Assembly (NCBI GenBank): GCA_949282385.1
Contig: CASDOP010000002.1
Coordinates: 62,001 to 126,000 of the forward strand
DNA length: 64,000 bases
Direction: 5' to 3'
Origin: an uncultured Clostridia bacterium
GTDB taxonomy: Bacteria > Bacillota > Clostridia > Christensenellales > Borkfalkiaceae
The notes beneath the pieces are model-generated. The model was given only the letters and a program-made list of their open reading frames with translations. It searched no databases and had not been told where the DNA came from. The number at the start of each line of letters is the position of its first letter. The first letter of the stretch is position 1. The position numbers were made by a program, and so were the translations under genes. Positions 50,781 through 59,581 of this stretch are shown here, piece by piece.

Positions 50781-52160
50781 TTAATCGTTGTAGTCGACCT
50801 CCACGTCTCCTATGCCGCGGAATACTCTGCCCGACACTATCTGCGAGCGCAGTTTTTCGGGTGCGGAAATGAGAATTAAACCCTTGCAACCGACGAAGCA
50901 CTGTCTGCCGAGTTTTGTAACCGTTGCGGGAATATCTATCCTCTTGAGCGAAACGCAGTTGAGGAACGCGACGTCGCAGATTTCCTCTAAAGCGGCGGGA
51001 AAGTTAAATTCCGTAAGCGAGGTGCAATCGGCAAATGTCCAGTTGGATATGCGCGAAATGCCGTCGGGCAGGTGTATACTCTTAAGGCTTTCGCAGTGTG
51101 AGAACGCGCCGTCCTGAATTGCCGTTACGCTTTCGGGAATGATTATTTCCTTGAGGGAAACGCAGAAATCGAACACCCTCCTCGAGAGTGTTGTGAGCGT
51201 CGAAGGCAATATCACTTTTTCCAGCGCGCTGCAGGCATGGAATGCGCCCGCCCCGATAAATTCAAGACCTTCGGGAAGAACCAACTCCGTCAGAGAAGAG
51301 CAATTTGCGAAAGCAACTTCGTCTATCATTTTGAGCGACGAGGGCAGGTTTATTTTTGTAAGTTTTTCGCACCATGCAAACGCCGCCGAAGAGATTGAAT
51401 TAAGTCCTTCGGGAAGAACGACTTCCGTTACCGAGGTATTGGAAAAGGCGTTGGCGCCTATCGAAGTTATAAAGTCCGGCACTTCCGCACGCTCTCCGTC
51501 GCCTATGTACTTGACGAGCGTCGTTTCGTCGATGAGGAAGTCGGTTATGTTGAGAAGTTCGCGCTTGCGCTCTATCGAAAGTTCCTCGGGGGGAAGAACT
51601 TTGGGCGCGCAGGCGTCTATTTTTTCGCGCAGCGTTTCCAAAGGCATCTGAGCCGCGTCGTCGGGAAGGGGACGAAAACTTACGCTGTCCTCTTCAATTT
51701 CTTCGGAATATTCGCGCTCTTCGGTAACCTCCATAAGGAGCGTGGACGCCCCGACGACTTTGCCGACGCGCACCGACTGCGCGTCGTCGCTTTCGGCGAG
51801 CAGGTTGTCCCAATCGTCGCCGTAATCGCTGTCGTCAAATTCCGCCTCCAGACCGTTGGAAGCATAGAAACGGAAATAAATTTTATCCGGGTCGGAGAAA
51901 ATTTTTCTTAAATTTACACGCCTGAAAAGTGCGCCGGGAATGAGGACTTCGGTAAGATTGTCGCAGCCGTGGAACGCCCTGTTGCCTATTCTCACCAGCT
52001 TATAGGGCGTGGCAATTTTTTTCAGGGTTTTGTTGTCCCTGAAAGCGTCGGGCGCAATGCGCTTTATGTATGAAGGCACGCTTACTACCGCGTCTTCGCC
52101 GTTATACTTTATCAAAGTGCCGTCTTCTACCTGAAAATCGGCGGGATTGTTCTGTGACAT
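50781..52160 (-). CDS. Leucine-rich repeat protein, BspA/LRR_5 type
   Basis: 459 residues from the ATG at 52158-52160 (GAGGGG upstream). An N-terminal LRR_5 pair (about 15-80, SYIKRIAPDAFRDNKTLKKI), an acidic linker (90-190), and about nine BspA-type repeats of 23 residues (215-455), each like VLPEGLEFIGAGAFHACSAL. Such proteins are often surface adhesins, but no signal peptide, lipobox or anchor is present, so this one looks cytoplasmic. It has its own promoter and terminator. The function is unknown. Confidence 0.8.
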   Translation of the reverse strand: MSQNNPADFQVEDGTLIKYNGEDAVVSVPSYIKRIAPDAFRDNKTLKKIATPYKLVRIGNRAFHGCDNLTEVLIPGALFRRVNLRKIFSDPDKIYFRFYASNGLEAEFDDSDYGDDWDNLLAESDDAQSVRVGKVVGASTLLMEVTEEREYSEEIEEDSVSFRPLPDDAAQMPLETLREKIDACAPKVLPPEELSIERKRELLNITDFLIDETTLVKYIGDGERAEVPDFITSIGANAFSNTSVTEVVLPEGLNSISSAAFAWCEKLTKINLPSSLKMIDEVAFANCSSLTELVLPEGLEFIGAGAFHACSALEKVILPSTLTTLSRRVFDFCVSLKEIIIPESVTAIQDGAFSHCESLKSIHLPDGISRISNWTFADCTSLTEFNFPAALEEICDVAFLNCVSLKRIDIPATVTKLGRQCFVGCKGLILISAPEKLRSQIVSGRVFRGIGDVEVDYND

Positions 52161-52191
52161 ATTTTCCCCTCGCAAAATTTTACCTTTTTTT

Positions 52192-52220
52192 ATTTTATCA
52201 CACTATTTGCAATTTGTAAA
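52192..52220 (-). promoter_or_regulatory. Promoter of the leucine-rich-repeat gene
   Basis: Minus strand: TTTACA (52215-52220), a 17-nt spacer, TAAAAT (52192-52197). Confidence 0.7.
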
Positions 52221-52250
52221 CAGCACAGATTAAATTGAGCGTAAAAAAAA

Positions 52251-52281
52251 GCGCGCACGCCCGCAAAACGGGCGTGCGCGC
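52251..52281 (-). terminator. Terminator of the pyruvate formate-lyase operon
   Basis: Thirteen-base-pair stem GCGCGCACGCCCG/CGGGCGTGCGCGC with a 5-nt loop; TTTTTTTT follows on the minus strand. Confidence 0.9.
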
Positions 52282-52331
52282 GCATTTTTCAGGAATTTTT
52301 CCGCCGATTTTTTCCCGGCTTATGCGTTTTG

Positions 52332-52562
52332 TCAGAACGATTCGTGTATGGTGCGCGAAATTACGTCGTCCTGCTGTTCCTTGGTGAGTTTGTTGAAGTT
52401 GACAGCATAACCCGATACCCTTACCGTGAGCTGGGGATACTTTTCGGGATGAGCCTGCGCGTCGAGCAGAGTATCTCTGTCGAACACGTTTACGTTTAAA
52501 TGATGTCCGCCGTCCGCAACGTATGCGTCGAGCATGTTTACAAGGTTATCTACTCTTGACAT
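52332..52562 (-). CDS. Stand-alone glycyl radical domain of pyruvate formate-lyase
   Basis: 76 residues matching the C-terminal part of pyruvate formate-lyase, with the radical Gly51 in [11 protein letters not shown] and the [17 protein letters not shown] segment. A GGAG ribosome site and ATG are present, 24 nt after the stop of the 676-residue core gene. The two gene products together equal a normal 750-residue enzyme. E. coli GrcA (YfiD) is a similar spare part but has a full-length PflB beside it; here the separate domain appears to be the only radical domain of this enzyme. Start [11 protein letters not shown] matches the residues that normally follow GKDD. Confidence 0.9.
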   Translation of the reverse strand: MSRVDNLVNMLDAYVADGGHHLNVNVFDRDTLLDAQAHPEKYPQLTVRVSGYAVNFNKLTKEQQDDVISRTIHESF

Positions 52563-52586
52563 AATTTTTTCTCCTTTATAAATTTA

Positions 52587-54617
52587 TCAGTCGTCTTTGC
52601 CGAGCGAAGCGGGCGTTATCGAGAATGTGTTTGATATGCCGTCGCGCGAATAATCATAGGGAAGTTTTGCCACCGATTCGAGCGATGCGAGAGCGCCGTT
52701 GCTGTCTCTGCCGTGCATGGGGTTTGCGCCGGGCGCGAGGGGCTGTCCCGCCCTTCTGCCGTCGGGCGTGTTGCCCGTCTTTTTGCCGTACACGACGTTG
52801 GAAGTTATAGTCAGTATGGACATGGTGGGAACGCTATCGCGGTAGGTATAGTGGCTCTTGACCTTGTTCATGAAGGTCTTTACGAGCCATACGGCGATTT
52901 CATCCGCCCTGTCGTCGTTGTTGCCGTACTTGGGATAATCGCCCTCTATTTTAAAATCTACGGCTATGCCCTCTTCGTTGCGCACGGGATAGACCTTTGC
53001 ATACTTGATTGCGGAGAGCGAGTCAGCCGCGCAGGAAAGTCCCGCAATGCCCGTAGCAAAGAAACGGCGCACCTTTGTATCGTGCAGAGCCATTTCGAGC
53101 GCTTCGTAGCTGTACTTGTCGTGCATGTAATGAATGAGGTTGAGCGTGTTTACGTAAAGTCCCGCAAGCCAGTCCATCATCTGCTCGTACTTGGTTATAA
53201 CTTCGTTGTAATCGAGAGGACCGTCGCCCGAAACGGGAGCAAACATGGGCGAAACCTGGAGGGCTTTGCCCGTCTTTTTGTCCTTTGTAATTTCGTCCTT
53301 GCCGCCGTTGATTGCGTAAAGCAGGCACTTTGCAAGGTTTGCCCTCGCGCCGAAGAACTGCATGTCCTTGCCGACGCGCATGCAGCTTACGCAGCAGGCT
53401 ATGCAATAATCGTCGCCCATTTCGGGACGCATGAGGTCGTCACTTTCGTACTGTATGGCGGAAGTATCTATGGAAGTCTTCGCGCAGAACTTTTTGAAGC
53501 CTGCGGGAAGATTTTTCGACCACAGAACGGTGAGGTTGGGTTCGGGCGCGGGACCTAAATTTTTGAGCGTATGCAGAATTCTGAACGAATTTTTGGTTAC
53601 GAGCGTTCTGCCGTCCACGCCCATGCCGCCTATGGATTCTGTTACCCAGGTAGGATCGCCCGAGAACAGCTCGTTATATTCCTTTATGCGCATGAACTTG
53701 ACTATTCTCAGCTTCATGACGAACTGGTCAATGAGTTCCTGCGCTTCCTTTTCGGTGAGGATGCCGCGCTTTATATCCCTTTCGATGTAAATATCGAGGA
53801 AAGTAGAGTTTCTGCCTATCGACATCGCCGCGCCGTTCTGGTCCTTTATCGCGCCGAGATAGCCGAAATAGAGAGCCTGAATAGCTTCCTGAGCGGTCTC
53901 TGCGGGACGGGATATGTCCTTGCCGTAGCTTGCCGCCATTTCTTTGAGTGCGGCGAGAGCCTTAATCTGCTCGGAAAGTTCTTCTCTGTCGCGTATCTTG
54001 TCGGGCGTCATGTCGCCGTCCATATTGAGCTTATCCCTCTGCTTGCAGGCAATGAGATAGTCTATGCCGTAGAGCGCAACTCTGCGATAGTCGCCGACTA
54101 TTCTGCCTCTGCCGTAAGTATCGGGAAGTCCCGTGAGAATGTGAGCGGTGCGCGCGCGGCGCATTTCGGGCGTGTACGCGTCGTAAACGCCGTCGTTGTG
54201 CGTCTTGCGGTATTTGGTGAAAATTTCCTTTACCTGCGGATCGATTTCATAGCCGTACATGTTGAGCGCCTGTTCAGCCATCTTTATGCCGCCGAAAGGC
54301 TGCAATGAACGCTTGAAGGGTTCGTCCGTCTGAAGTCCGACTATCTTTTCGAGTTCCTTATCTATATAGCCCGCCTTGTGGCTGGTGAGCGTGGATACGA
54401 TTTTGTTATCCGCCTTTAAAACGCCGCCTGCGGCGCGCTCCTTCGCGGAAAGTTCGAGTATTTCGTTCCACAGTTTTTTCGTAGCTTCGGTGGGACCTTC
54501 GAGGAAGCTGTCGTCCCCCTCGTAAGGCGTATAGTTGCGCTGTATGAAATCCCTGACGTTAACTTCGTCGTCGCTCCATAATCCGGGGACAAAGCCCTCC
54601 CATGCCTTGTTTGTCAT
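52587..54617 (-). CDS. pflB: Pyruvate formate-lyase core lacking the glycyl radical domain
   Basis: 676 residues of the PFL family, which cleaves pyruvate with CoA to acetyl-CoA and formate. The catalytic cysteines C408-C409 are in [12 protein letters not shown], and the barrel segments [15 protein letters not shown] near 109, [11 protein letters not shown] near 267 and SISNTFSI-like [16 protein letters not shown] at the end are intact. The protein stops exactly where the C-terminal 75-residue radical domain should begin; that domain is the following gene. The stop TGA is clean and is followed by a new ribosome site, so this is a split gene and not a sequencing slip. It overlaps the thioredoxin-like gene by 4 nt. 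Confidence 0.93.
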   Translation of the reverse strand: MTNKAWEGFVPGLWSDDEVNVRDFIQRNYTPYEGDDSFLEGPTEATKKLWNEILELSAKERAAGGVLKADNKIVSTLTSHKAGYIDKELEKIVGLQTDEPFKRSLQPFGGIKMAEQALNMYGYEIDPQVKEIFTKYRKTHNDGVYDAYTPEMRRARTAHILTGLPDTYGRGRIVGDYRRVALYGIDYLIACKQRDKLNMDGDMTPDKIRDREELSEQIKALAALKEMAASYGKDISRPAETAQEAIQALYFGYLGAIKDQNGAAMSIGRNSTFLDIYIERDIKRGILTEKEAQELIDQFVMKLRIVKFMRIKEYNELFSGDPTWVTESIGGMGVDGRTLVTKNSFRILHTLKNLGPAPEPNLTVLWSKNLPAGFKKFCAKTSIDTSAIQYESDDLMRPEMGDDYCIACCVSCMRVGKDMQFFGARANLAKCLLYAINGGKDEITKDKKTGKALQVSPMFAPVSGDGPLDYNEVITKYEQMMDWLAGLYVNTLNLIHYMHDKYSYEALEMALHDTKVRRFFATGIAGLSCAADSLSAIKYAKVYPVRNEEGIAVDFKIEGDYPKYGNNDDRADEIAVWLVKTFMNKVKSHYTYRDSVPTMSILTITSNVVYGKKTGNTPDGRRAGQPLAPGANPMHGRDSNGALASLESVAKLPYDYSRDGISNTFSITPASLGKDD

Positions 54618-54904
54618 AATTTACCTCTCATATATTCTTCTGTCTTTGCCTCTGCCCACAGGGAGAGTATTTCTTCGGGCTGGTAACCCGAGCATTTTGC
54701 AATTATTGTTTCGCCGTCGCATATCGCAACGGTGGGTATGCGCTCGACCTTAAATTTGCTCACGGCTTCGGGCGAGCTTTCTATGTCTATGCGCTCGAAA
54801 TCCATACCCATGCTTTGGGCTACGGCGTATGCCTGCCTTGCCATTGCGTGGCAGCTCGCGCAGGAATCGCCGCTTATTTCTACAATTTTGAATTTTTTAT
54901 TCAT
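54614..54904 (-). CDS. Thioredoxin-like protein in the pyruvate formate-lyase operon
   Basis: 96 residues with a thioredoxin fold: redox motif C15-A-S-C18 after the first strand, cis-Pro region [20 protein letters not shown] near 54-72. It has no signal peptide. It sits between pflA and pflB with ATGA overlaps on both sides, so its amount is tied to theirs. It may supply or remove electrons for the activase cluster or the PFL active-site cysteines; that is inference from position. Confidence 0.8.
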   Translation of the reverse strand: MNKKFKIVEISGDSCASCHAMARQAYAVAQSMGMDFERIDIESSPEAVSKFKVERIPTVAICDGETIIAKCSGYQPEEILSLWAEAKTEEYMRGKL

Positions 54905-55617
54905 ATTTTTAATATCTCCCTCGCGTTGAGCACCCTTTCCCTTTCGGGCGGTTTTACTCCCTTTAAAGGATAATCTATGCCGAGTTTTTCGTACTTTACC
55001 GCGCCCATCGTGTGATAGGGCAGAACTTCGACCTTTTTTACGTTTTTAAGCGTTTTTATAAAGGAAGAAAGCTCCTTTAAGTATCCGTCGTCGTCCGTTA
55101 TGCCCGGAACGAGAACGTGGCGTATCCATACGGGCTTGTCCGTATCCGAAAGATAGCGGGCAAACGCAAGTATATTTTTGTTTGAATGTCCCGTGAGGCG
55201 CTTATGCCTTTCGTCGATTATATGCTTTATGTCGAGCAACACGAGGTCGGTTACCGACAGAAGACCGTCGAACTTATGCTTATCATTTTCGTCGAACATC
55301 ACGCCCGAGGTATCAAGAGCGGTGTGTATGCCGCTTTTTTTCAATACGGAGAAAAGTTCCTTGACGAACTCCGACTGAAGCATAGGCTCGCCGCCCGAAA
55401 CGGTTACGCCCCCTCCGCCCGTAAAATAGCTCTTGTATCTGAGCGCTTTTGAGGCGACTTCTTGCGGAGTGTACGCCTCTCCCGCGCCAACAGTCCAAGT
55501 GTCGGGATTGTGGCAGTAAAGGCAGCGCATGGGACAACCCTGCATGAACACGACGAAGCGTATTCCCGGTCCGTCCACCGTGCCGAACGTTTCAAACGAA
55601 TGTATGTAACCCGTCAT
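54901..55617 (-). CDS. pflA: Pyruvate formate-lyase activating enzyme
   Basis: 238-residue radical-SAM enzyme that installs the glycyl radical on pyruvate formate-lyase. It has GTVDGPGIRFVVFMQGCP near 12-29 and cluster motif CPMRCLYCHNPD (C-X3-C-X2-C) near 28-39. SAM-binding TGGGGVTVSGGEPMLQ is near 66-81. ATG at 55615-55617 has GGGAGG upstream; an upstream in-frame extension would run into the riboswitch and is rejected. It is the first gene of pflA-trx-pflB-radical domain. Confidence 0.94.
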   Translation of the reverse strand: MTGYIHSFETFGTVDGPGIRFVVFMQGCPMRCLYCHNPDTWTVGAGEAYTPQEVASKALRYKSYFTGGGGVTVSGGEPMLQSEFVKELFSVLKKSGIHTALDTSGVMFDENDKHKFDGLLSVTDLVLLDIKHIIDERHKRLTGHSNKNILAFARYLSDTDKPVWIRHVLVPGITDDDGYLKELSSFIKTLKNVKKVEVLPYHTMGAVKYEKLGIDYPLKGVKPPERERVLNAREILKI

Positions 55618-55641
55618 GCACGCCTCCCGCGAAAAAAATAA

Positions 55642-55752
55642 GGGCAATTTACCCCGTATATGATAAATTTGCCCAGACGAACGACATCCTAACGCCATCC
55701 GCACTCCCTTGCGGTTATCCGCTTATATTCGTCGGTCATGCGGCGGCTCTTT
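55642..55752 (-). promoter_or_regulatory. ZTP (pfl-motif) riboswitch with terminator platform
   Basis: On the minus strand the leader contains the conserved blocks of the pfl/ZTP aptamer: TGACCGACGAA..., GGGAG after a GCGG-loop-CCGC arm, and TTCGTCTGGGCA at the 3' end. A downstream intrinsic terminator (GGGCAA/TTGCCC at 55642-55674) ends in a T-run, and its 5' arm is the GGGCAA of the aptamer end. This is an ON switch layout, in which ZTP/ZMP binding prevents termination. It would link formate production to folate/purine (10-formyl-THF) status. The call is by eye. Confidence 0.85.
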
Positions 55753-55765
55753 CAAAGTCAATCGT

Positions 55766-55794
55766 ATTGTATCATTAAATTAAAGTTATGTCAA
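55766..55794 (-). promoter_or_regulatory. Promoter of the riboswitch-pfl operon
   Basis: Minus strand: TTGACA (55789-55794), a 17-nt spacer, TACAAT (55766-55771). It starts transcription about 10 nt before the aptamer. Confidence 0.8.
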
Positions 55795-55863
55795 TAAGTT
55801 TTTCACTAAATGTTGAATGAAAAATTTTTACAGCGCACAATATATTGTGTTATAAAGTAAAAT

Positions 55864-56313
55864 TTATACAAAATAATAAATAAGTCCCACAGCCACCCCG
55901 GAAAACACTCCGAACACTATTATAGCGCCCGCCACGGTGAACATTTTTGCCGCCATGCCGTATATCCAGCCTTCGGTTTTGAACTCTATCGCGGGAGATG
56001 CGACCGAATTGGCAAAGCCCGTTATCGGCACTATAGAACCGGCGCCAGCGTACCTGCCTATGCGGTCGTACACGCCCAATCCCGTGAGCAGACAGCCTAT
56101 AAAAATCAGAACGACGGATACGCTGCCCGCAAGCACGTCGCCCGTAAGCCCCGCAAATTCGAACATATATCTTATGAACTGACCTATGCTGCATATAAGT
56201 CCGCCCACGCCGAAAGCCGCGAGACAATTTTTGAAATGCTTTGTTTTCGGCTCGCGGCTCTTTACGTATTCCAGGTAATTGCGGTTGTAATTTTCCCTGT
56301 GCTTACCTGTCAT
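55864..56313 (-). CDS. spoVAC: Stage V sporulation protein AC (SpoVAC-like)
   Basis: 149 residues with four predicted membrane helices. In Bacillus, SpoVAC is part of the SpoVA channel that moves dipicolinic acid across the forespore/spore membrane. Characteristic parts are GGLICSIGQFIRYMF near residue 37 and GSIVPITGFANSVASPAIEFKT near 95. A GGGAGGCG ribosome site precedes the ATG. The other spoVA genes (spoVAD, spoVAE) are not next to it here. Confidence 0.9.
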   Translation of the reverse strand: MTGKHRENYNRNYLEYVKSREPKTKHFKNCLAAFGVGGLICSIGQFIRYMFEFAGLTGDVLAGSVSVVLIFIGCLLTGLGVYDRIGRYAGAGSIVPITGFANSVASPAIEFKTEGWIYGMAAKMFTVAGAIIVFGVFSGVAVGLIYYFV

Positions 56314-56427
56314 TTTTTTCGCCTCCCTGTTTGGGCGGCTTTATAAAACTTTCCCGCTCGTCGCGGCGGGTAAGATCTATCTCTCGCCTCATACCGATAT
56401 TTTGGGCAGTAAGGCGGATATTTATAC

Positions 56428-57195
56428 CTAACCGAAGGCTATATCGAGTATCATCATGAGCGCGAAGCCCGCAACCGTTCCTAAGGTTGCCTTTATTTTG
56501 CCGCCCGCAAAACTCTGCGGAATAAGCTCCGAGCTGACGACGGCGAGCATCGCACCCGCCGAAAACGCCAGCGCGAAGGGAAGCGCCTGACTTATGAAAC
56601 TGACGGCGAGCGCGCCGACCAGACCTGCGACTATTTCCACCGCGCCGGAAAGCTGACCTATGAAAAAGCTGTTGAAGTGCGAAAAGCCGTTCGCCCTTAA
56701 CGGAAAGGCGACGCACATGCCCTCGGGAAAGTTCTGTATGCCTATGCCGATGGCGAGCATGAGCGCGGAAATAATTCCGTCGCCGCCCGCTAGAGCAGCG
56801 AACGCAACGCCCACAGCCATGCCTTCGGGTATGTTGTGTATGGTTACGGCGACGCAGGTTACCGCGCCCGAACGCGCGCTTTTGTCGCCCGAAAACAGGT
56901 TAAGTTTTTCTACGGCTATGTCCGTTACGACAATGAGAAGTCCGCCCGCGATGAAGCCCGAAGTTAAAGTTATGTATGAATATTCCCCTCCACTCTCGAG
57001 CGCGGGAAGAAGCAGCGAAAAAAAGGACGAAGCCATCATTATGCCCGCGGCGGCCGACATCATGAAGCCGAACGCCGAGCCGTTTACTTTTTTGCAGATG
57101 AACACAAGCGCCGCGCCCGCAGCCGTCATCGCCCACGTGAAAGTGCAGGCGAGCGCAGCCTGTTGCCAGCTCTGCAAACCGACAAACCAATCCAA
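56428..57195 (-). CDS. ZIP family metal transporter
   Basis: About 255 residues and eight predicted membrane helices; ZIP proteins (ZupT-like) import Zn(II)/Fe(II). The metal sites HNIPEGMAVG near residue 140 and QNFPEGMCVA near 168 are intact. The start is the TTG at 57193-57195 with GGGGG 7 nt upstream. The reading frame extends further upstream, but that sequence crosses a TATAAT box at 57220-57225 and encodes nothing family-like. The gene is alone; no zur box was seen. Confidence 0.85.
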   Translation of the reverse strand: MDWFVGLQSWQQAALACTFTWAMTAAGAALVFICKKVNGSAFGFMMSAAAGIMMASSFFSLLLPALESGGEYSYITLTSGFIAGGLLIVVTDIAVEKLNLFSGDKSARSGAVTCVAVTIHNIPEGMAVGVAFAALAGGDGIISALMLAIGIGIQNFPEGMCVAFPLRANGFSHFNSFFIGQLSGAVEIVAGLVGALAVSFISQALPFALAFSAGAMLAVVSSELIPQSFAGGKIKATLGTVAGFALMMILDIAFG

Positions 57196-57339
57196 AATTT
57201 TATCCCCCGTAAAAAGCGTATTATACTCCAATCTATGCCGTCCGTGCCATCGGATGACACAAAAAAATATCGGATGTTTCGCTGTTCGTCGGGGGATATG
57301 TGCCGTCCTATCGCAATTTTGCCGACTTACAAAAAAACA

Positions 57340-57368
57340 GCCGCCGCGCATTTGAAATGCGCGGCGGC
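57340..57368 (-). terminator. Terminator of thyA-folA
   Basis: Thirteen-base-pair stem GCCGCCGCGCATT/AATGCGCGGCGGC, 3-nt loop, T7 on the minus strand. Confidence 0.85.
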
Positions 57369-57394
57369 GAAAAATTTATGACTTTTCAATGAGG

Positions 57395-57898
57395 TTATTC
57401 AAGCGGCTGAAGGTCGTGATTTATATATTTGTTGAAAGTTATCGTGTAGCCGTTGGTTTCGACGGGTTGGGAAGTTTCTGCAAGCGAAAAGCGAGAAGAC
57501 TTGTCGAGGTCGCAGAAAAATCTGTCCGCGCCTCCAACCGCGTTTACTTTGGTTACGAGAACGCACTCGCAATAGGGCAAAAGCATGGAATAGATGAGCG
57601 CGCCGCCTATTACGTATATGCTGTCCGAAGGGTATTTTTTAAGCTCGGACATGAGCTGTTCGCGGCTGCGGACGGTTATTCTGTCGTCGCTTTCGGGCAG
57701 AGATTTGCTAAGAACGATGTTGGTTCTGTTTTTGAGCGGCTTGCCGCCCGGGAAAGATTTTAATGTGTTCGCGCCCATAACTACGACGTTGCCCGTCGTT
57801 GTGTTTTTAAAAAATTTCATGTCGGCGGGAAGAGAAAACATCAAAGTATTATCCCTGCCTATGCCCCACTGCTCGTCTACCTGAACTATGGCTTTCAT
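57395..57898 (-). CDS. folA: Dihydrofolate reductase
   Basis: 167 residues that reduce dihydrofolate with NADPH. Folate-site FSLPADMKFFK near 22-32 (catalytic Asp) and NADPH loop VMGANTLKSFPGG near 40-52 are visible. YVIGGALIY is near 95. It lies 8 nt after thyA; the pair recycles the dihydrofolate that thymidylate synthase makes. Confidence 0.94.
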   Translation of the reverse strand: MKAIVQVDEQWGIGRDNTLMFSLPADMKFFKNTTTGNVVVMGANTLKSFPGGKPLKNRTNIVLSKSLPESDDRITVRSREQLMSELKKYPSDSIYVIGGALIYSMLLPYCECVLVTKVNAVGGADRFFCDLDKSSRFSLAETSQPVETNGYTITFNKYINHDLQPLE

Positions 57899-57906
57899 AT
57901 TTTACC

Positions 57907-58737
57907 TCATTCCGCAACGGGAATTGTATATTTTTTATCGTTACACTTGTAGTCGACCAGTTTAAAACTGTCCACCGTGAAGTCGTAAAAATTCTTTATG
58001 TCGGGGTCAACTTCCAGCCTGGGCGCGGGATACATTGGCATTTTTATGATCTCTTCGACTATGGGTATATGCCTGTCGTAAATGTGCGCGTCGGCTATGA
58101 CGTGAACGAGTTCGCCCGCCTTTAGTCCGCTTACCTGCGCGAGCATGATTAAAAGCACGGCGTACTGCGCGACGTTCCAGTTGTTTGCCGTAAGCATGTC
58201 GTTTGAACGCTGGTTCAGAATGCCGTTGAGCCTGTCGCCCGAAACGTTGAAGGTCATCGAATATGCGCAAGGATATAAATTCATTTCGTGCAGGTCGGCA
58301 AAATTATAGATATTTGTCATAATTCTGCGGCTCGCGGGGTTGTTTTTAAGGTCGTAAATCACCCTGTCCACCTGATCGAAATCGCCCTCTTTATAGTGGT
58401 GCTTTATGCCCAGCTGATAGCCGTACGCCTTGCCGATAGAGCCGTTTTCATCCGCCCACTGGTCCCATATTTTGGAATGAAGGTCGCGGACGTTGTTGCT
58501 CTTTTTCTGCCATATCCAAAGCAATTCGTCTATAGCTGTTTTTAGCGCCGTGCGGCGCACGGTCAGAATGGGAAATTCTTGAGAAAGATCGTATCTGTTG
58601 ACTATTCCGAATTTTTTTACCGTGTGCGCGGGCGTGCCGTCGCTCCATCTCGGGCGAACAGGAAGGTTTGTGTCCCACACGCCGTTAGTCATTATATCCT
58701 TCATGTTAGCGACAAAAATTTCATCAGCCCTGCTCAT
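57907..58737 (-). CDS. thyA: Thymidylate synthase
   Basis: 276 residues that methylate dUMP to dTMP using methylene-THF. The catalytic Cys is in NLYPCAYSMTF (the usual PC-H motif reads PCAYS here), with LNQRSNDMLTANNWNVAQYAVLL and HVIADAHIYDRH. It belongs to the ThyA (not ThyX) class. The start ATG follows a GGAG site. A sigma-A promoter lies upstream. Confidence 0.93.
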   Translation of the reverse strand: MSRADEIFVANMKDIMTNGVWDTNLPVRPRWSDGTPAHTVKKFGIVNRYDLSQEFPILTVRRTALKTAIDELLWIWQKKSNNVRDLHSKIWDQWADENGSIGKAYGYQLGIKHHYKEGDFDQVDRVIYDLKNNPASRRIMTNIYNFADLHEMNLYPCAYSMTFNVSGDRLNGILNQRSNDMLTANNWNVAQYAVLLIMLAQVSGLKAGELVHVIADAHIYDRHIPIVEEIIKMPMYPAPRLEVDPDIKNFYDFTVDSFKLVDYKCNDKKYTIPVAE

Positions 58738-58761
58738 TGGTGTTCTCCGTAATTTTTAAAT

Positions 58762-58790
58762 ATTTTACCACACAAAATTGCGCCCGTCAA
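58762..58790 (-). promoter_or_regulatory. Promoter of thyA-folA
   Basis: Minus strand: TTGACG (58785-58790), a 17-nt spacer, TAAAAT (58762-58767). Confidence 0.75.
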
Positions 58791-58792
58791 AT

Positions 58793-59575
58793 TTAAAACG
58801 CGTCCTTTTGCGCGTCTTTGCGCATTTTGCCGTTCATCTTTAATTTAAGCGACTGCGGAAGCAACCGCGACAGCGCCACTGCAATTTTGTTCGCGCCGCC
58901 CAAAACAACTTTTCTTTTGCCCTTATCGCAGGCATTTAAAGCCTTTTCAGCTATAAATTGAGGCTGTTTTGCGGCAATTCTGCCCCAGACGCCCTGATTT
59001 TTTATATATTCGCACACGTCGGGGCGGGTATATACCGCGCCCGGAAGCACGGCGGTTACGGTTATGTTTTTGCCCCTGCACTCCTCGCTTAAAGCGCAGG
59101 AAAAACTTGTGAGCGCGCCCTTCGCCGCCGCATATACGGCAAAATACGGCATTGGCATTTCGCCGCACACCGAGGATATGTTAATTATGCGCAGCTTATC
59201 CGCCCTGCGGTTTATACAGAACAGCGAAAGCGACGCCGCAGCCTCGAAATTTATGCGTATCTGAAAGGTCAGCTTTTGCTCGTCGTAGAGGCAAAATTCT
59301 TTCTGAATATCCGCGCCCGCTACGTTTATGAGGCGACAAAAGGACAGCCCCTCCGTTTGCGCGAACAGCTTTTCGCGCTCGGACGAGCGAGTGAGGTCGC
59401 AGGCATAGATTTTGATTTCGGCGTCGGGCTTTACGGAGAGAAGATATTGCCTTAGCGTTTGGAGTTTTTCGCCGCTCCTGCCCGTAAGAAAGAGATTTTC
59501 TCCCCTGCAAAGGCACTCGAGGGCGAACGCTCTGCCTATAACTCCCGTCGCGCCGCTTATAAGCGTGTAGTCCAT
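58793..59575 (-). CDS. SDR family NAD(P)-dependent oxidoreductase
   Basis: 260 residues with GATGVIGRAFALEC near 8 for the cofactor, INVAGAD near 84, IINISSVCGE near 130 and YAAAKGALTSF (Tyr-X3-Lys) near 147. A basic, hydrophobic C-terminus (residues 220-250) resembles lipid- or steroid-type SDRs such as the DltE/YqjQ-like group, which act at membranes. The substrate is unknown. The ATG at 59573-59575 lies 6 nt after a TATAAT box, with no ribosome site: leaderless. Upstream in-frame codons precede the transcription start. Confidence 0.82.
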   Translation of the reverse strand: MDYTLISGATGVIGRAFALECLCRGENLFLTGRSGEKLQTLRQYLLSVKPDAEIKIYACDLTRSSEREKLFAQTEGLSFCRLINVAGADIQKEFCLYDEQKLTFQIRINFEAAASLSLFCINRRADKLRIINISSVCGEMPMPYFAVYAAAKGALTSFSCALSEECRGKNITVTAVLPGAVYTRPDVCEYIKNQGVWGRIAAKQPQFIAEKALNACDKGKRKVVLGGANKIAVALSRLLPQSLKLKMNGKMRKDAQKDAF

Positions 59576-59581
59576 GCAACG

